The notes below the pieces were generated by a model. It had not been told where the DNA came from, did not search any database, and was given only the letters and a program-made list of their open reading frames with translations. DNA of 64,000 bases from Streptomyces chumphonensis (GTDB taxonomy: Bacteria > Actinomycetota > Actinomycetes > Streptomycetales > Streptomycetaceae). The stretch covers positions 496,001-560,000 of the forward strand of contig NZ_JACXYU010000001.1 of NCBI RefSeq assembly GCF_014779715.1, given 5' to 3'. Positions 8,516-19,113 of the stretch are shown here, in pieces; position 1 is the first letter of the stretch, and each line of letters starts with the position of its first letter. Position numbers and translations under genes: made by a program.

Positions 8516-10038
8516 CCGTCGTCGCCGAGATCAGGAAGCTGCGCGTCGAGACGGGCGGTCGGGCGATCGTCGACGGAGTGGACGTGCGACTGGTGGCCGG
8601 GCGGATCACCGCACTCGTCGGTGCGTCCGGCAGCGGCAAGACCACCACGGGGCTCGCGCTGCTCGGCGCGTACCCGGCCGGCGCGCGGGTGTCCGGTGAG
8701 GTGCGCACGGTGGACGGGCTCGTCGGATACGTGCCCCAGCACCCGGGTGCCGTCCTCAACCCCGCCCGCCGCGCCGGCGCCCTCCTGCACGACATCGCCC
8801 GGGTCCAGACCCGGGCGATGCCCCGGGCCGAGCGCCGGGCCGCCGCCCGGGAACGGGTGCTGCACGCGCTCTCCCTCGCCCAGCTCCCCGACGGCGAGAC
8901 TCTGCTGCGGCGCTACCCGCACCAGCTCTCCGGCGGGCAGCAGCAGCGGCTCGTGCTGGCCCAGGCGCTGCTGGTCGGCGCCCGGGTCGTCGTCGCGGAC
9001 GAACCGACCACCGGACAGGACGCGCTGACCAAGCGCCGTGTCGTCGACCAGCTGGCGGAGGTCGCCCGGCAGGGCATCGCGGTGCTGCTGCTCAGCCACG
9101 ACCTCGACGTCGTACAGGCCCTCGCCGACGAGGTCCTCGTCATGCGGGACGGCAACGTCGTGGAGTCGGGCCCGGCGGACCGCCTGTGGCACGCGCCACG
9201 GCACCCGTGGACCCGCGAGCTCCTCGCCACGCCCCCGGCGAGCGCCGGCCCGGCGCCGGCCGAAGGGGCCGGCCCCGTACTCCAGGTCCGCGACCTCACC
9301 GCCCGGCACGGCGGCACCGTCGTGCTCCGTGCCGACGTCCTCAGCCTCGGCGCGGGCGGGTGCCTGGCCGTCGTCGGCCGTTCCGGCAGCGGCAAGACGA
9401 CCCTCGCCCGCTGCCTGGCCGGGCTCCACCGTGACCACGACGGTGACGTCCTGCTGGACGGAGTGCCCCTGCCGCGCAGCCTCCGCGCCCGCAGCCGCGG
9501 CCAACTGGCCTCCGTCCAGTACGTCTTCCAGGACGCGCGGGCCGCGTTCGACGAGCACCGACCGGTGGTGGACCAGGTGGCCCGCACGGCGGTGCGACTG
9601 CGCGGCGTGGCCCCGGACCGGGCGCGGGCCGAGGCGCTGGACGCCCTCGCCGGTCTCGGCCTGACCGGGGAACCGGTCCGGCGCGGACCGGACGAGCTCT
9701 CCGGCGGCGAGCTCCAGCGGGCGGCCCTGGCGCGAGCGGTGCTGGCCCGGCCGCAGGTCCTCGTCTGCGACGAGATCACCTCCGGTCTCGACACGGTGAC
9801 CCGGCGTTCCCTCCTGGACGTGCTCGCCGCGCTGCGGCGCACGCGTCCGGACATGGGTCTGATCCTCATCACCCACGACCTGGACGTGGCGGCCCTGGCG
9901 ACGCACGTCGTCGTCCTGGACGGCGGCGAGCTCGTGGAGCAGGGGCCGACCCGCGAGGTACTGTCCAGGCCCCGGCACCCGTTCACGGTCTCGCTCACGG
10001 AGACCTCGGCGCTGCTGACGGCTCGGGCACGGGTCTGA
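8512..10038 (+). CDS. Double-domain ABC ATPase (DppD-DppF fusion type)
   Basis: A 508-residue protein with two complete nucleotide-binding domains in one chain. Walker A motifs are GASGSGKTT (about 37-45) and GRSGSGKTT (about 288-296). Signature motifs are LSGGQQQR (about 138) and LSGGELQR (about 396). Walker B regions are VVVADEPTTG and VLVCDEITSG. In most family members these are two polypeptides, so the importer here needs only four genes. The operon apparently ends with this gene; 80 bases without a recognisable gene separate it from the next regulator. Confidence 0.92.
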   Translation: MTVVAEIRKLRVETGGRAIVDGVDVRLVAGRITALVGASGSGKTTTGLALLGAYPAGARVSGEVRTVDGLVGYVPQHPGAVLNPARRAGALLHDIARVQTRAMPRAERRAAARERVLHALSLAQLPDGETLLRRYPHQLSGGQQQRLVLAQALLVGARVVVADEPTTGQDALTKRRVVDQLAEVARQGIAVLLLSHDLDVVQALADEVLVMRDGNVVESGPADRLWHAPRHPWTRELLATPPASAGPAPAEGAGPVLQVRDLTARHGGTVVLRADVLSLGAGGCLAVVGRSGSGKTTLARCLAGLHRDHDGDVLLDGVPLPRSLRARSRGQLASVQYVFQDARAAFDEHRPVVDQVARTAVRLRGVAPDRARAEALDALAGLGLTGEPVRRGPDELSGGELQRAALARAVLARPQVLVCDEITSGLDTVTRRSLLDVLAALRRTRPDMGLILITHDLDVAALATHVVVLDGGELVEQGPTREVLSRPRHPFTVSLTETSALLTARARV

Positions 10039-10106
10039 GGACGGGGTCGGAACGACTCCGCGCCAGCGGTCGGGAACGCCCTCTGGGGTGGGGGACGGGG
10101 CCCGAT

Positions 10107-10112
10107 TATCGT
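10107..10112 (+). promoter_or_regulatory. -10 element (TATCGT) for a probable leaderless transcript
   Basis: TATCGT fits the Streptomyces TANNNT -10 consensus and ends six bases before the ATG of the LysR gene. No ribosome-binding sequence lies between. This implies transcription starting at or next to the A of the start codon. Confidence 0.5.
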
Positions 10113-10118
10113 TCGGGC

Positions 10119-11024
10119 ATGTTCGAATCGCGGCACATCAAGACGTTCCACGAGGTCGTGCGGACCGGGTCCTACACGGCCGCGGCCCGGGCGCTCGGCT
10201 ATACCCAGCCCGCGATCACCCAGCAGATCAAGGCGCTCGAACGGGCCGTGGGCGCGCCGCTGTTCGTCCGGGTGGGGCGGCGCATGCGGCTGACCGAGGC
10301 CGGGGAGACGCTGGCGCGGCACGCGGGCGTCATCCTGGACACGATGGCCGTCGCCCACCAGCAGATGCGGGCGCTGCGGGGGCTGCGGACCGGGCGGGTG
10401 CGGGTGTGCGCGTTCCCCAGCGCGGGGGCGACGCTCGTCCCGGAGGCGCTGGCGCGGCTGGCGGCGGGCCGCGCCGGCGTCCGCGTCGAGCTCCAGGAGA
10501 GCGAACCGCCGGACTCCCTGCACCGCGTGGTGCGGGGCGCGTGCGACATCGCGCTGGCCTTCACCTATCCCGGGCTGCACGAGGAGGTGCCGCCGGAGCT
10601 GGTGGAGATCCCGCTGCTGGAGGACCAGCTGACGGTCCTGCTGCCCGCCGGGCACGCCATGGCCCGCCGCCGGGCGGTGAAGCTCGCCGAGCTGGCGGAC
10701 GAGCGCTGGATCGCGGGCTGCCTGCGCTGCCGGACCAACTTCCTCCACGAGTGCGCCGAGTTGGGCTTCGCCCCCGACATCGTCTTCACCACGGACGACA
10801 ACCTGGTGGTGCAGAGCCTGGTCGCCGAGGGGCTGGGCATCGCGATGATGCCGGGGCTCGTCCTGTCGTTCCTGGTGCACCGCAAGGTCGTCGGGCGGGC
10901 ACTGGACCCGGCGTCGCGACGCCAGATATCCGCTTATGTGCTGCGGGAGCACCTGGAGGTGCCGGCCACGGCGCTCGTGCTTGACGAGCTGAGATCCGTG
11001 GCGGCGAACCGGGTCGGCTGCTGA
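10119..11024 (+). CDS. LysR-family transcriptional regulator (YeiE/CysB-like context)
   Basis: A 301-residue LysR-type regulator with an N-terminal winged helix-turn-helix (SYTAAARALGYTQPAITQQIKALE, residues about 17-40) and a C-terminal inducer-binding domain with typical hinge and VAEGLGIAMMPG segments. It is followed on the same strand by a cysteine dioxygenase and a YeiH-family transporter. In Escherichia coli the LysR protein YeiE sits with yeiH, so control of this sulfur module is more likely than control of the upstream ABC operon. The start shows no ribosome site but an appropriately placed TATCGT. Confidence 0.85.
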   Translation: MFESRHIKTFHEVVRTGSYTAAARALGYTQPAITQQIKALERAVGAPLFVRVGRRMRLTEAGETLARHAGVILDTMAVAHQQMRALRGLRTGRVRVCAFPSAGATLVPEALARLAAGRAGVRVELQESEPPDSLHRVVRGACDIALAFTYPGLHEEVPPELVEIPLLEDQLTVLLPAGHAMARRRAVKLAELADERWIAGCLRCRTNFLHECAELGFAPDIVFTTDDNLVVQSLVAEGLGIAMMPGLVLSFLVHRKVVGRALDPASRRQISAYVLREHLEVPATALVLDELRSVAANRVGC

Positions 11025-11110
11025 CCCCCACCCGTTCCATAAGCACATGTTGGGGGAAGGCGAAAGAACCCTCGTTGGACGTGATGGCAGGGCGGCGGGA
11101 CGCTTTCGCC

Positions 11111-11686
11111 ATGACCCCCTCAACCGACTCCACCGCCTTCGGAACCCGCACCACCGACCGCCTCACCGGTCTGGTCGACGAGATCCGCGACGTCGTCGGC
11201 CGGGGCCTGCCGCCCGACATCACCGCCTACCTCGTGGGCGAGAGGCTGGGCCCCCACCTGGGCACAGCGGACCTGCTCACCCCGCAGCAGCGGGAGGGCG
11301 ACCCCGAGCACTACCGCCAGCACCTCCTGCACGCCGAACCGGGCGGCGGGTTCTCCGTCGTGGCGCTGGTGTGGCTCCCCGGGCAGCGCACGTCGGTGCA
11401 CGACCACGTCTCGTGGTGCGTGACCGGTGTCCACGAGGGCGAGGAGCGGGAACGCCGCTACCGGCTCGTGCCCGCGACGACCAACGGCGGCCGGGCCCGC
11501 CTCGTCGCCACCGAGGAGGTGGTGAACCCGCGCGGCGCCGTGTGCGGCTTCGCCCCTCCCGGCGACATCCACCGCGTGTGGAACGGGTGCGCGGACACCG
11601 CGATATCCCTGCACGTCTACGGCGCCGACATCTCCCGGCTGGGCACCAGCGTCCGGCGCGTCTACGACGTCCCCGCCGACCGCTGA
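11111..11686 (+). CDS. Cysteine dioxygenase-type cupin
   Basis: A 191-residue cupin of the cysteine dioxygenase group. Iron ligands are visible as the His97/His99 pair in TSVHDHVSW and a later histidine near 154 in PPGDIHRVWNG. The enzyme class oxidises cysteine to cysteine sulfinate, which breaks down to pyruvate and sulfite. The in-frame ATG 36 bases upstream gives an extra MDVMAGRRDAFA that does not look conserved, so the internal ATG was chosen; neither start has a strong ribosome site. The stop TGA shares its final A with the ATG of the transporter gene that follows, indicating coupled expression with a presumed sulfite/sulfate exporter. Confidence 0.82.
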   Translation: MTPSTDSTAFGTRTTDRLTGLVDEIRDVVGRGLPPDITAYLVGERLGPHLGTADLLTPQQREGDPEHYRQHLLHAEPGGGFSVVALVWLPGQRTSVHDHVSWCVTGVHEGEERERRYRLVPATTNGGRARLVATEEVVNPRGAVCGFAPPGDIHRVWNGCADTAISLHVYGADISRLGTSVRRVYDVPADR

Positions 11687-12801
11687 TGGCGGCACCGGCC
11701 GCCCGCGCCGCCCGCGCCGACGCGCCGCGCGGCGTCCGGTGGGCCGTTCGGCGCGGCGCGGGGCACGGCGCGGGACGAGGTGTGCGGGGCGCGGGGCGCG
11801 GACCGGAGCGCGCCGCCGGGCCGCTGCCGGGGCTCGCCCTCGTCGCGGCGGGCGTCTGCGCCGCGTTCGGCGTGCACCTGCTGGTGCCGACCGTGCCCGT
11901 GCTCACCGCCGCGATGGTCCTGGGCGTGGCCGTCGCCCACCTGCCGCGCGCGGGCCGCTTCGCGCGCGGCCGGGGACGGCCCGGGCTCTCGCTGGCCGGG
12001 CGGCGCCTCATGCGGCTCGGCATCGTCCTCCTGGGCCTCGAACTGAGCCTCGGCCAGGTGCTGGACCTGGGCTGGGGGACGGCCACGATGGTGGTCGGCG
12101 TGGTCGTCGCGACCTTCTTCGGCACCCTGTGGCTGGGGCGCAGGCTCGGGCTGACCGGCGATCAGCCGCTGCTCGTCGCGACCGGCTACGCGATCTGCGG
12201 CGCGTCCGCGATCGGGGCCGTGAGCGAGGTGCGGCGCAGCGACGAGCGCGATGTCGCGGCCTCCGTCGCGCTGGTGACGCTGTGCGGCACGCTGGCCATC
12301 GCCGTCCTGCCGCTGCTGCACCAGCCGCTGGGCCTGAGCGACGCGGAGTTCGGTCGCTGGGTGGGGGCCGGCGTCCACGACGTGGGGCAGGTCGTGGCCA
12401 CGGCGCAGACCGCCGGGTCGGCGGCCCTGGGCGAGGCCGTGCTGGTGAAACTCCTGCGCGTGGTCCTGCTCGCCCCGCTGGTCGCCGTGCTGGCCGGCCT
12501 GGTGGCGCGCCGCCGCACCGGCGGTGCGGCGGGGGTGCGGCGCCCGCCGCCGGTGCCGCTGTTCGTCGCCGGTTTCCTCGCCGCCGCCGCCCTGCGCACC
12601 ACCGGCGTCCTGCCGGGGGGTCTCCTGGAGGGCGCCGCCACGGTCCGCGAGGTCCTGCTCGCCGCCGCGCTGTTCGGCCTCGGCAGCGGCGTCTTCCTGC
12701 CCGCGCTGACCGGGACGGGACGTCGCATGGCCGCCTTGGGGGCGGCCGCCTGGGTCGTCGTCGCGGGGCTGTCCTACGGGGGCGTGCTGCTCACGGCGTG
12801 A
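11686..12801 (+). CDS. YeiH-family (UPF0324) putative sulfite/sulfate exporter
   Basis: A 371-residue polytopic membrane protein with about ten hydrophobic segments. GYAICGASAIGAVSEV and VGAGVHDVGQVVATAQTAG are strong YeiH/UPF0324 signatures. The first 45 residues are Ala/Arg/Gly-rich and unusual; a later start is possible, but this ATG overlaps the dioxygenase stop. Family members are annotated as putative sulfate exporters and linked to sulfite tolerance. Coupling to cysteine dioxygenase gives a plausible route for disposing of oxidised sulfur. Confidence 0.85.
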   Translation: MAAPAARAARADAPRGVRWAVRRGAGHGAGRGVRGAGRGPERAAGPLPGLALVAAGVCAAFGVHLLVPTVPVLTAAMVLGVAVAHLPRAGRFARGRGRPGLSLAGRRLMRLGIVLLGLELSLGQVLDLGWGTATMVVGVVVATFFGTLWLGRRLGLTGDQPLLVATGYAICGASAIGAVSEVRRSDERDVAASVALVTLCGTLAIAVLPLLHQPLGLSDAEFGRWVGAGVHDVGQVVATAQTAGSAALGEAVLVKLLRVVLLAPLVAVLAGLVARRRTGGAAGVRRPPPVPLFVAGFLAAAALRTTGVLPGGLLEGAATVREVLLAAALFGLGSGVFLPALTGTGRRMAALGAAAWVVVAGLSYGGVLLTA

Positions 12802-12813
12802 CGCGGCCGGGGC

Positions 12814-13179
12814 TCACGCCCGGCGGCGCAGGGCCTCCCGCACGGCGTCGTCGGTGCGGGCCACGAGCGCCGTGCCGTCGTCGGCCGTGATGATCGGCCG
12901 CTGGATCAGGCGCGGGTGGGCGGCGAGCGCCGCCGTCCACTTCGGCCGGGTCGCCGCGTCGCGCGGCCAGTCCCGCAGCCCCAGCTCCCGCGCGACCGGC
13001 TCCTGGACGCGGGTGACGTCCCACGGTTCCAGGCCGAGGCGGGCCAGGACGGCCTCCAGCTCGGCCTCGCTCGGCGGGTCCTCCAGGTACCTGCGGACCG
13101 TGTACCCGGCACCGGCCGCGTCGAGCCGGGTGAGGGCGCTACGGCACTTCGAGCAGGCGGGGTTGATCCAGATCTCCAT
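12814..13179 (-). CDS. ArsC/Spx-type thioredoxin-fold protein
   Basis: A 121-residue arsenate reductase-like protein. The chosen ATG places the redox motif at the N terminus as MEIWINPACSKCRSAL, with a CxxC pair at residues 9 and 12. The C-terminal QRPIITADDGTALVARTD is the conserved RPIxxxxxxxxxGRP-like region, with the final arginine-proline altered. Longer upstream starts add no recognisable sequence. It is convergent with the YeiH gene, 12 bases apart. It may be a glutaredoxin-dependent reductase or a YffB-like protein; arsenate specificity cannot be claimed. Confidence 0.8.
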   Translation of the reverse strand: MEIWINPACSKCRSALTRLDAAGAGYTVRRYLEDPPSEAELEAVLARLGLEPWDVTRVQEPVARELGLRDWPRDAATRPKWTAALAAHPRLIQRPIITADDGTALVARTDDAVREALRRRA

Positions 13180-13226
13180 GCGGGCCCACTCTACGGCGGG
13201 GGCAGCGGGGTTCGTACGCCCCGGTG

Positions 13227-13240
13227 TTACCTGCTGGTAA
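13227..13240. promoter_or_regulatory. Inverted repeat, possible operator
   Basis: TTACC-TGCT-GGTAA is a perfect 5+4+5 palindrome about 48 bases upstream of the ArsC-like gene and about 100 bases upstream of the divergent SPW gene. The position suits an operator for either gene; the cognate regulator is unknown. Confidence 0.4.
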
Positions 13241-13341
13241 GTCACGATTTCGCCGGAAAAGTGTCGTTCTCGTCTTGTCAGGCGCACAATGAAAGCGCGG
13301 CCAAGGCTTGCGTATCCAAGCTCTGAAGGGGGCGAGTCGAA

Positions 13342-13785
13342 ATGGCCTCAGTCTCACACCGGCGGGGTGACCTGGCCGGTCACCCCGACGCCACCGAAAT
13401 GCGGGAACGCTACGATCGCGTGCTCGGCGGCAGGGACGTGGCGCTGGTGGACGGGCCGGTCTTCCTGCTCGGTCTGTACTGCGCCGTGTCCCCCTGGGTC
13501 GTGCACTTCTCCGGCAACCAGGCGTCGCTGACGACCCACAACCTCATCATCGGTATCGCCCTCGGGCTGATGGCGCTCGGCTTCACCATGGCGCCGGACC
13601 GGATGTACGGCCTGAGCTGGGCGATCTGCGCGGTGGGCGCATGGCTCATCATCTCACCGTGGGTGGTGGGAACCAGCCCGGACGCGGGCGTCGTCCTGAA
13701 CCAGGTCATCGTCGGCGGTGTCGCCTTCCTCCTGGGTCTGGCCTGCGCCGCGACGGCGATGCGCGTCAAGCGGGCGAACGGCTGA
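13342..13785 (+). CDS. SPW-repeat membrane protein
   Basis: A 147-residue protein with four hydrophobic segments and two SPW repeats, YCAVSPWVVHFSGN (about 50) and ISPWVVGTSPD (about 105), diagnostic of the SPW-repeat family. Function in the family is unknown; the protein sits in the cytoplasmic membrane. The start ATG is preceded by an AAGGGGGCGAG ribosome site. It appears to be transcribed alone. Confidence 0.85.
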   Translation: MASVSHRRGDLAGHPDATEMRERYDRVLGGRDVALVDGPVFLLGLYCAVSPWVVHFSGNQASLTTHNLIIGIALGLMALGFTMAPDRMYGLSWAICAVGAWLIISPWVVGTSPDAGVVLNQVIVGGVAFLLGLACAATAMRVKRANG

Positions 13786-13969
13786 CCGGAGCCGTCCCGC
13801 ACGGGGCGGCGGCCCGGTCCACGCGTGAACGTCCACCCATCCCCCTGTGGCAGACGGGAGGTTTCCCACCGCGGCGGCGCCGCTCCCCCTCTCCAGCCCG
13901 ATGCGGAGCGGCGCCGCCGCCTGTCCGGACCGGCCCGGGCGGGGAGTGCGCCCCCGTAGGCTGGCCCGC

Positions 13970-14692
13970 ATGGCTCTGCGGACCACTGCGGCGGTGGGGG
14001 CGGCGCTCGGCGTCCTCGGCGCGGCCCAATGGCTGGGCGTCCGGGCGCCCCGGCGCGCCCGGCCCGGGGTCGCCCTCACGGCGACGGCCGCGTTGCTCGG
14101 CGTCGCCCGCGCGGCGGGGCTCGGCCGCGACGACCTCGGTCTCGCACCGTCACGGCTGCGGGCGGGCGCGCGGCTCGGGGGCGCGCCCGCCGCCCTCGTG
14201 GGCGTCGGGTACGCCGCCGGTGCGGCGCTGCCGGCGACGCGCGCGCTCTTCGCGGACCGCAGGGCCGCCCGGACCCTCCCCGGCGCGCTGCGCCAAGCCC
14301 TCGTCGACGTTCCGCTCGGCACCGTCCTGCTGGAGGAAACCGGCTTCCGGGCCGTGCTGCCCGCCCTGCTGCGCGAGCGGTGCGGCGCGGCGGGCGCGGA
14401 CGCCGTCGCAGCCGCCCTGTTCGGGCTGTGGCACGTCGTGCCGTCCGGCGCGCTGGTCGAGGCGAACCCGGCCCTGGCCCGCGCCTCCGGGGGTGGCGCG
14501 CGTCCAGGCCGGGCCGCCACGGCGGCGGGCAACGTCGTGGTCACCGCCGCCGGGGGCGCGCTGTTCGGGCTGCTGCGGCGGCGCAGCGGCAGCCTGCTGG
14601 CCCCCGCCCTGACGCACACCGCGCTCAACGCGTTCGGGTACCTCGCGGCGTACGCGGTGCGACGCGCGGGGGCTCCGTCCCGTCCCCGGTGA
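13970..14692 (+). CDS. CPBP-family intramembrane metalloprotease
   Basis: A 240-residue membrane protein of the CAAX protease and bacteriocin-processing (CPBP/Abi) family. Motif 1 is LLEETGFRAVL (EExxR type), motif 2 is AALFGLWHVV (FxxxH type), and the third conserved segment is ALTHTALNAFG, supplying zinc-binding histidine and asparagine. Start choice: TAGGCT lies seven bases before this ATG and no ribosome site is evident, which suggests a leaderless message; an upstream in-frame start was rejected. The 3' end overlaps the convergent LysR gene by 68 bases. The substrate is unknown. Confidence 0.8.
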   Translation: MALRTTAAVGAALGVLGAAQWLGVRAPRRARPGVALTATAALLGVARAAGLGRDDLGLAPSRLRAGARLGGAPAALVGVGYAAGAALPATRALFADRRAARTLPGALRQALVDVPLGTVLLEETGFRAVLPALLRERCGAAGADAVAAALFGLWHVVPSGALVEANPALARASGGGARPGRAATAAGNVVVTAAGGALFGLLRRRSGSLLAPALTHTALNAFGYLAAYAVRRAGAPSRPR

Positions 14693-15566
14693 GGTGGTCG
14701 GTGAGGATGCGGCGCAGCTCCCGGGCCGCCCGGGGCGGGGAGACGTCCGAGCGGTGGGCCACCGAGATCGTGCGGTGCAGTCCGGGCGGGGCCAGCGGCG
14801 TCGTCCGCAGCCCCGAGCGGTCGGCCACCATGCGCGGCACGACGGCGAGCCCGAGGCCGGCCCGGACGAAGCCGAGCACGGCGTCCATCTCGCCGCCCTC
14901 CACGCTGAACCGGGGCTCGAAACCGGCCGCGCGGCACGCGGAGAGCGTCAGCTCGCGCAGGTCGTAGCCGTGCCGGAACATCACCAGCGGCCGGTCCCGC
15001 AACGCGGCGACGTGGAGCCGCTTCCCGGCCGTGGGCGCGGGACCGGTCGGGGCCGACACGACGACCAACTCCTCCCGCAGCAGCTCGGCCGTGACGAGCG
15101 CGGGCGCCTGGCCGGGCAGGGGGGTGATGACGAGCGCCAGGTCCAGCTCCCCGGCGGCCAGGACGGCGACCAGATCGCGCGAGCCGCCCTCGTGCACGAG
15201 GAGTTCCACGCCCGGGTAGCGGTCGTGGAAGACGCGCAGCACGTCGGGCACGACGCTGGCGCACAGGCTGGGCGGGGCGCCGAGCCGGACCCGGCCGCGG
15301 CGCAGCAGGGCGACCTCCTGCACCTCCCGGCGTGCGGTCTCGGTGTCGGCGAGGATGCGGCGGGCCAGGGGCAGCAGCGCCTCCCCCGCGTCGGTGAGGC
15401 TCACGTGCCCGCGCGCCCGGTGGAACAGCTCCGTGCCCAGCTCGCGCTCCAGTGAGCGGATCTGCTGGGACAGCGACGGCTGGGCGACGTGCTCGCGCTG
15501 GGCGGCGCGGGTGAAGTGCCGGGTGTCGGCCACGGCGGCGAAGTAGCGGAGCTGCTGGAGCTGCAT
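14625..15566 (-). CDS. LysR-family regulator, probable repressor/activator of sdhCAB
   Basis: A 313-residue LysR regulator with an N-terminal helix-turn-helix (HFTRAAQREHVAQPSLSQQIRSLE, about 17-40) and a C-terminal co-inducer domain. It is transcribed divergently from sdhC with 95 bases between the starts, and that gap contains a palindrome of LysR type. The C-terminal 25 residues are Pro/Arg/Thr-rich and overlap the convergent protease gene, so they may be a late extension. The inducer is unknown; a C4-dicarboxylate would fit the neighbouring operon. Confidence 0.88.
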   Translation of the reverse strand: MQLQQLRYFAAVADTRHFTRAAQREHVAQPSLSQQIRSLERELGTELFHRARGHVSLTDAGEALLPLARRILADTETARREVQEVALLRRGRVRLGAPPSLCASVVPDVLRVFHDRYPGVELLVHEGGSRDLVAVLAAGELDLALVITPLPGQAPALVTAELLREELVVVSAPTGPAPTAGKRLHVAALRDRPLVMFRHGYDLRELTLSACRAAGFEPRFSVEGGEMDAVLGFVRAGLGLAVVPRMVADRSGLRTTPLAPPGLHRTISVAHRSDVSPPRAARELRRILTDHLTGDGTEPPRVAPRTPRGTRTR

Positions 15567-15587
15567 GGGCCCATGCTAGATGCGCTC

Positions 15588-15602
15588 ATAGGAGGTGCCT
15601 AT
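15588..15602. promoter_or_regulatory. LysR-type operator between regulator and sdhC
   Basis: ATAGG-AGGTG-CCTAT is a perfect 5+5+5 inverted repeat with the T-N11-A layout bound by LysR regulators. It lies 22 bases upstream of the regulator start and 60 bases upstream of sdhC, suited to autoregulation together with control of the divergent operon. Confidence 0.6.
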
Positions 15603-15648
15603 CGTCATGAGCCGTTTCATGTCTTGGACGGATCACGGTCGGCGCTTC

Positions 15649-15654
15649 TAGCGT
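15649..15654 (+). promoter_or_regulatory. -10 element (TAGCGT) of sdhC, leaderless-type
   Basis: TAGCGT fits TANNNT and ends seven bases before the sdhC ATG, with no ribosome site between. A TTGGAC 19 bases further upstream could serve as the -35 element. Confidence 0.5.
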
Positions 15655-15661
15655 CATCGGC

Positions 15662-16366
15662 ATGGCACCGGCGACGAGGACCGACACCCGTCCCTCCACC
15701 GTGACGCTGATCTGGCGCACGACCGTGGGCAAGAAGGCCGTCATGGCCGTGACCGGCGTGGCGATGCTGCTGTATCTGGTCGTGCACATGCTGGGCAACC
15801 TCAAGATCTTCTTCGGCCCCGAGGACTTCAACGGGTACGCGCACTGGCTGCGCACCCTCGGCGAACCCTTCCTGCGCTACGAGTGGTTCCTGTGGTTCGC
15901 CCGCGCGGGCCTGCTCGCGTCCGTCGTGCTGCACGGGCTGGCGGCGTACCAGCTCACCCGGCTCGACCGGGCCGCCCGCCCGGTCGCCTACGTGCACCGG
16001 GACGCCCGCCGCGACTACGCCACCCGCACGATGCGCTGGGGCGGCGTGATCCTCGCGCTGTTCGTCGTCTGGCACATCCTCGACCTCACGACGGGCACCG
16101 TGAACCCGCGCGGCGAGGCCGGCAACCCGTACGGGAACGTCGTCGCCACCTTCAGCACCTGGTACGGCAACACCATCTACTGCGTGGCCATGCTCGCCGT
16201 CGGGCTGCACGTGCGGCACGGCCTGCTCAGCGCCGGACGCACGCTCGGCGCCGTCGGCCGCCGCTCCCAGCACGCCGTGCGCGTCGCCTCCGAGACGCTC
16301 GCCCTCACCCTGACCGCCGGCTTCCTCGCCGTCCCCCTCGCCGTCATGACCGGAGTGGTGAACTGA
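15662..16366 (+). CDS. sdhC: Succinate dehydrogenase cytochrome b subunit
   Basis: A 234-residue single-polypeptide, five-helix cytochrome b subunit of the type B (Bacillus/Wolinella-like) succinate dehydrogenase/fumarate reductase. Conserved features are [23 protein letters not shown] near the N terminus, with a heme-ligand histidine, and further histidines in [22 protein letters not shown] and GLHVRHGLL, enough for two b hemes. It anchors the catalytic SdhAB pair and passes electrons to menaquinone. sdhA starts two bases downstream. Confidence 0.9.
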   Translation: MAPATRTDTRPSTVTLIWRTTVGKKAVMAVTGVAMLLYLVVHMLGNLKIFFGPEDFNGYAHWLRTLGEPFLRYEWFLWFARAGLLASVVLHGLAAYQLTRLDRAARPVAYVHRDARRDYATRTMRWGGVILALFVVWHILDLTTGTVNPRGEAGNPYGNVVATFSTWYGNTIYCVAMLAVGLHVRHGLLSAGRTLGAVGRRSQHAVRVASETLALTLTAGFLAVPLAVMTGVVN

Positions 16367-16367
16367 G

Positions 16368-18337
<1,970 letters not shown>

Positions 18338-18341
<4 letters not shown>

Positions 18342-19081
18342 GGCTCACCCTGCGCGTCTGGCGACAGGCCGGTCCGGACGCCCCCGGCCGGATGGCCCGC
18401 TACGAGGTCACCGACGTCTCCCCCGACATGTCCTTCCTCGAAGTGCTCGACACCCTCAACGAGGAGCTGACCCTGCGCGGGGAGGAGCCCGTGGCGTTCG
18501 ACCACGACTGCCGGGAGGGCATCTGCGGTGCCTGCGGCGTGGTCGTGAACGGGCAGGCCCACGGGCCGGAACGCACGACGGCCTGCCAGCTCCACATGCG
18601 GCACTTCGCCGACGGCGACACCATCGACGTCGAGCCGTGGCGGGCGGCGGCCTTCCCCGTCGTCAAGGACCTCATGGTCGACCGCTCGGCGCTCGACCGC
18701 ATCGTCGCCTCCGGCGGCTACGTCACCGCCCCCACCGGCAGCGCCCCCGAGGCGCACGCCATGCCGGTGCCCAAGGAGGACGCCGAGCGGGCCTTCGAGA
18801 ACGCCGCGTGCATCGGCTGCGGGGCCTGCGTGGCCGCCTGTCCGAACGGCTCGGCCATGCTGTTCACCGCGGCCAAGGCCGAGCACCTCGGCGCGCTCCC
18901 GCAGGGGCGGGTGGAGGGGGACCGGCGCGTGCTGGCCATGGTGGAGACGATGGACGACGAGGGCTTCGGCGGCTGCACGAACACCGGCGCGTGCGCGACG
19001 GCCTGCCCCAAGGGCATCCCGCTGCCCTCGATCGCCGCGATGAACCGCGGCTTCCTCGCGGCGGCCCGCCGGGCCCGCTGA
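18338..19081 (+). CDS. sdhB: Succinate dehydrogenase iron-sulfur subunit
   Basis: A 247-residue ferredoxin-type subunit. [10 protein letters not shown] plus a later cysteine (TTACQLHM) ligates the plant-type [2Fe-2S] centre. [13 protein letters not shown] and [14 protein letters not shown] supply the cysteines for the [4Fe-4S] and [3Fe-4S] centres. It transfers electrons from the flavin to the cytochrome b. The ATG overlaps the sdhA stop, so expression is coupled. Streptomyces usually also carries a separate multi-subunit sdhABCD; this compact operon is probably the second, LysR-controlled enzyme. Confidence 0.93.
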
Positions 19082-19113
19082 GCGCCCGGTCACCGGGACG
19101 CTTCCGGGGCCCC

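Noticed and set aside
10119-11024. LysR gene as regulator of the upstream ABC operon
   Set aside because: Same-strand position before cysteine dioxygenase and YeiH matches the YeiE-YeiH pairing better, and it has its own promoter.
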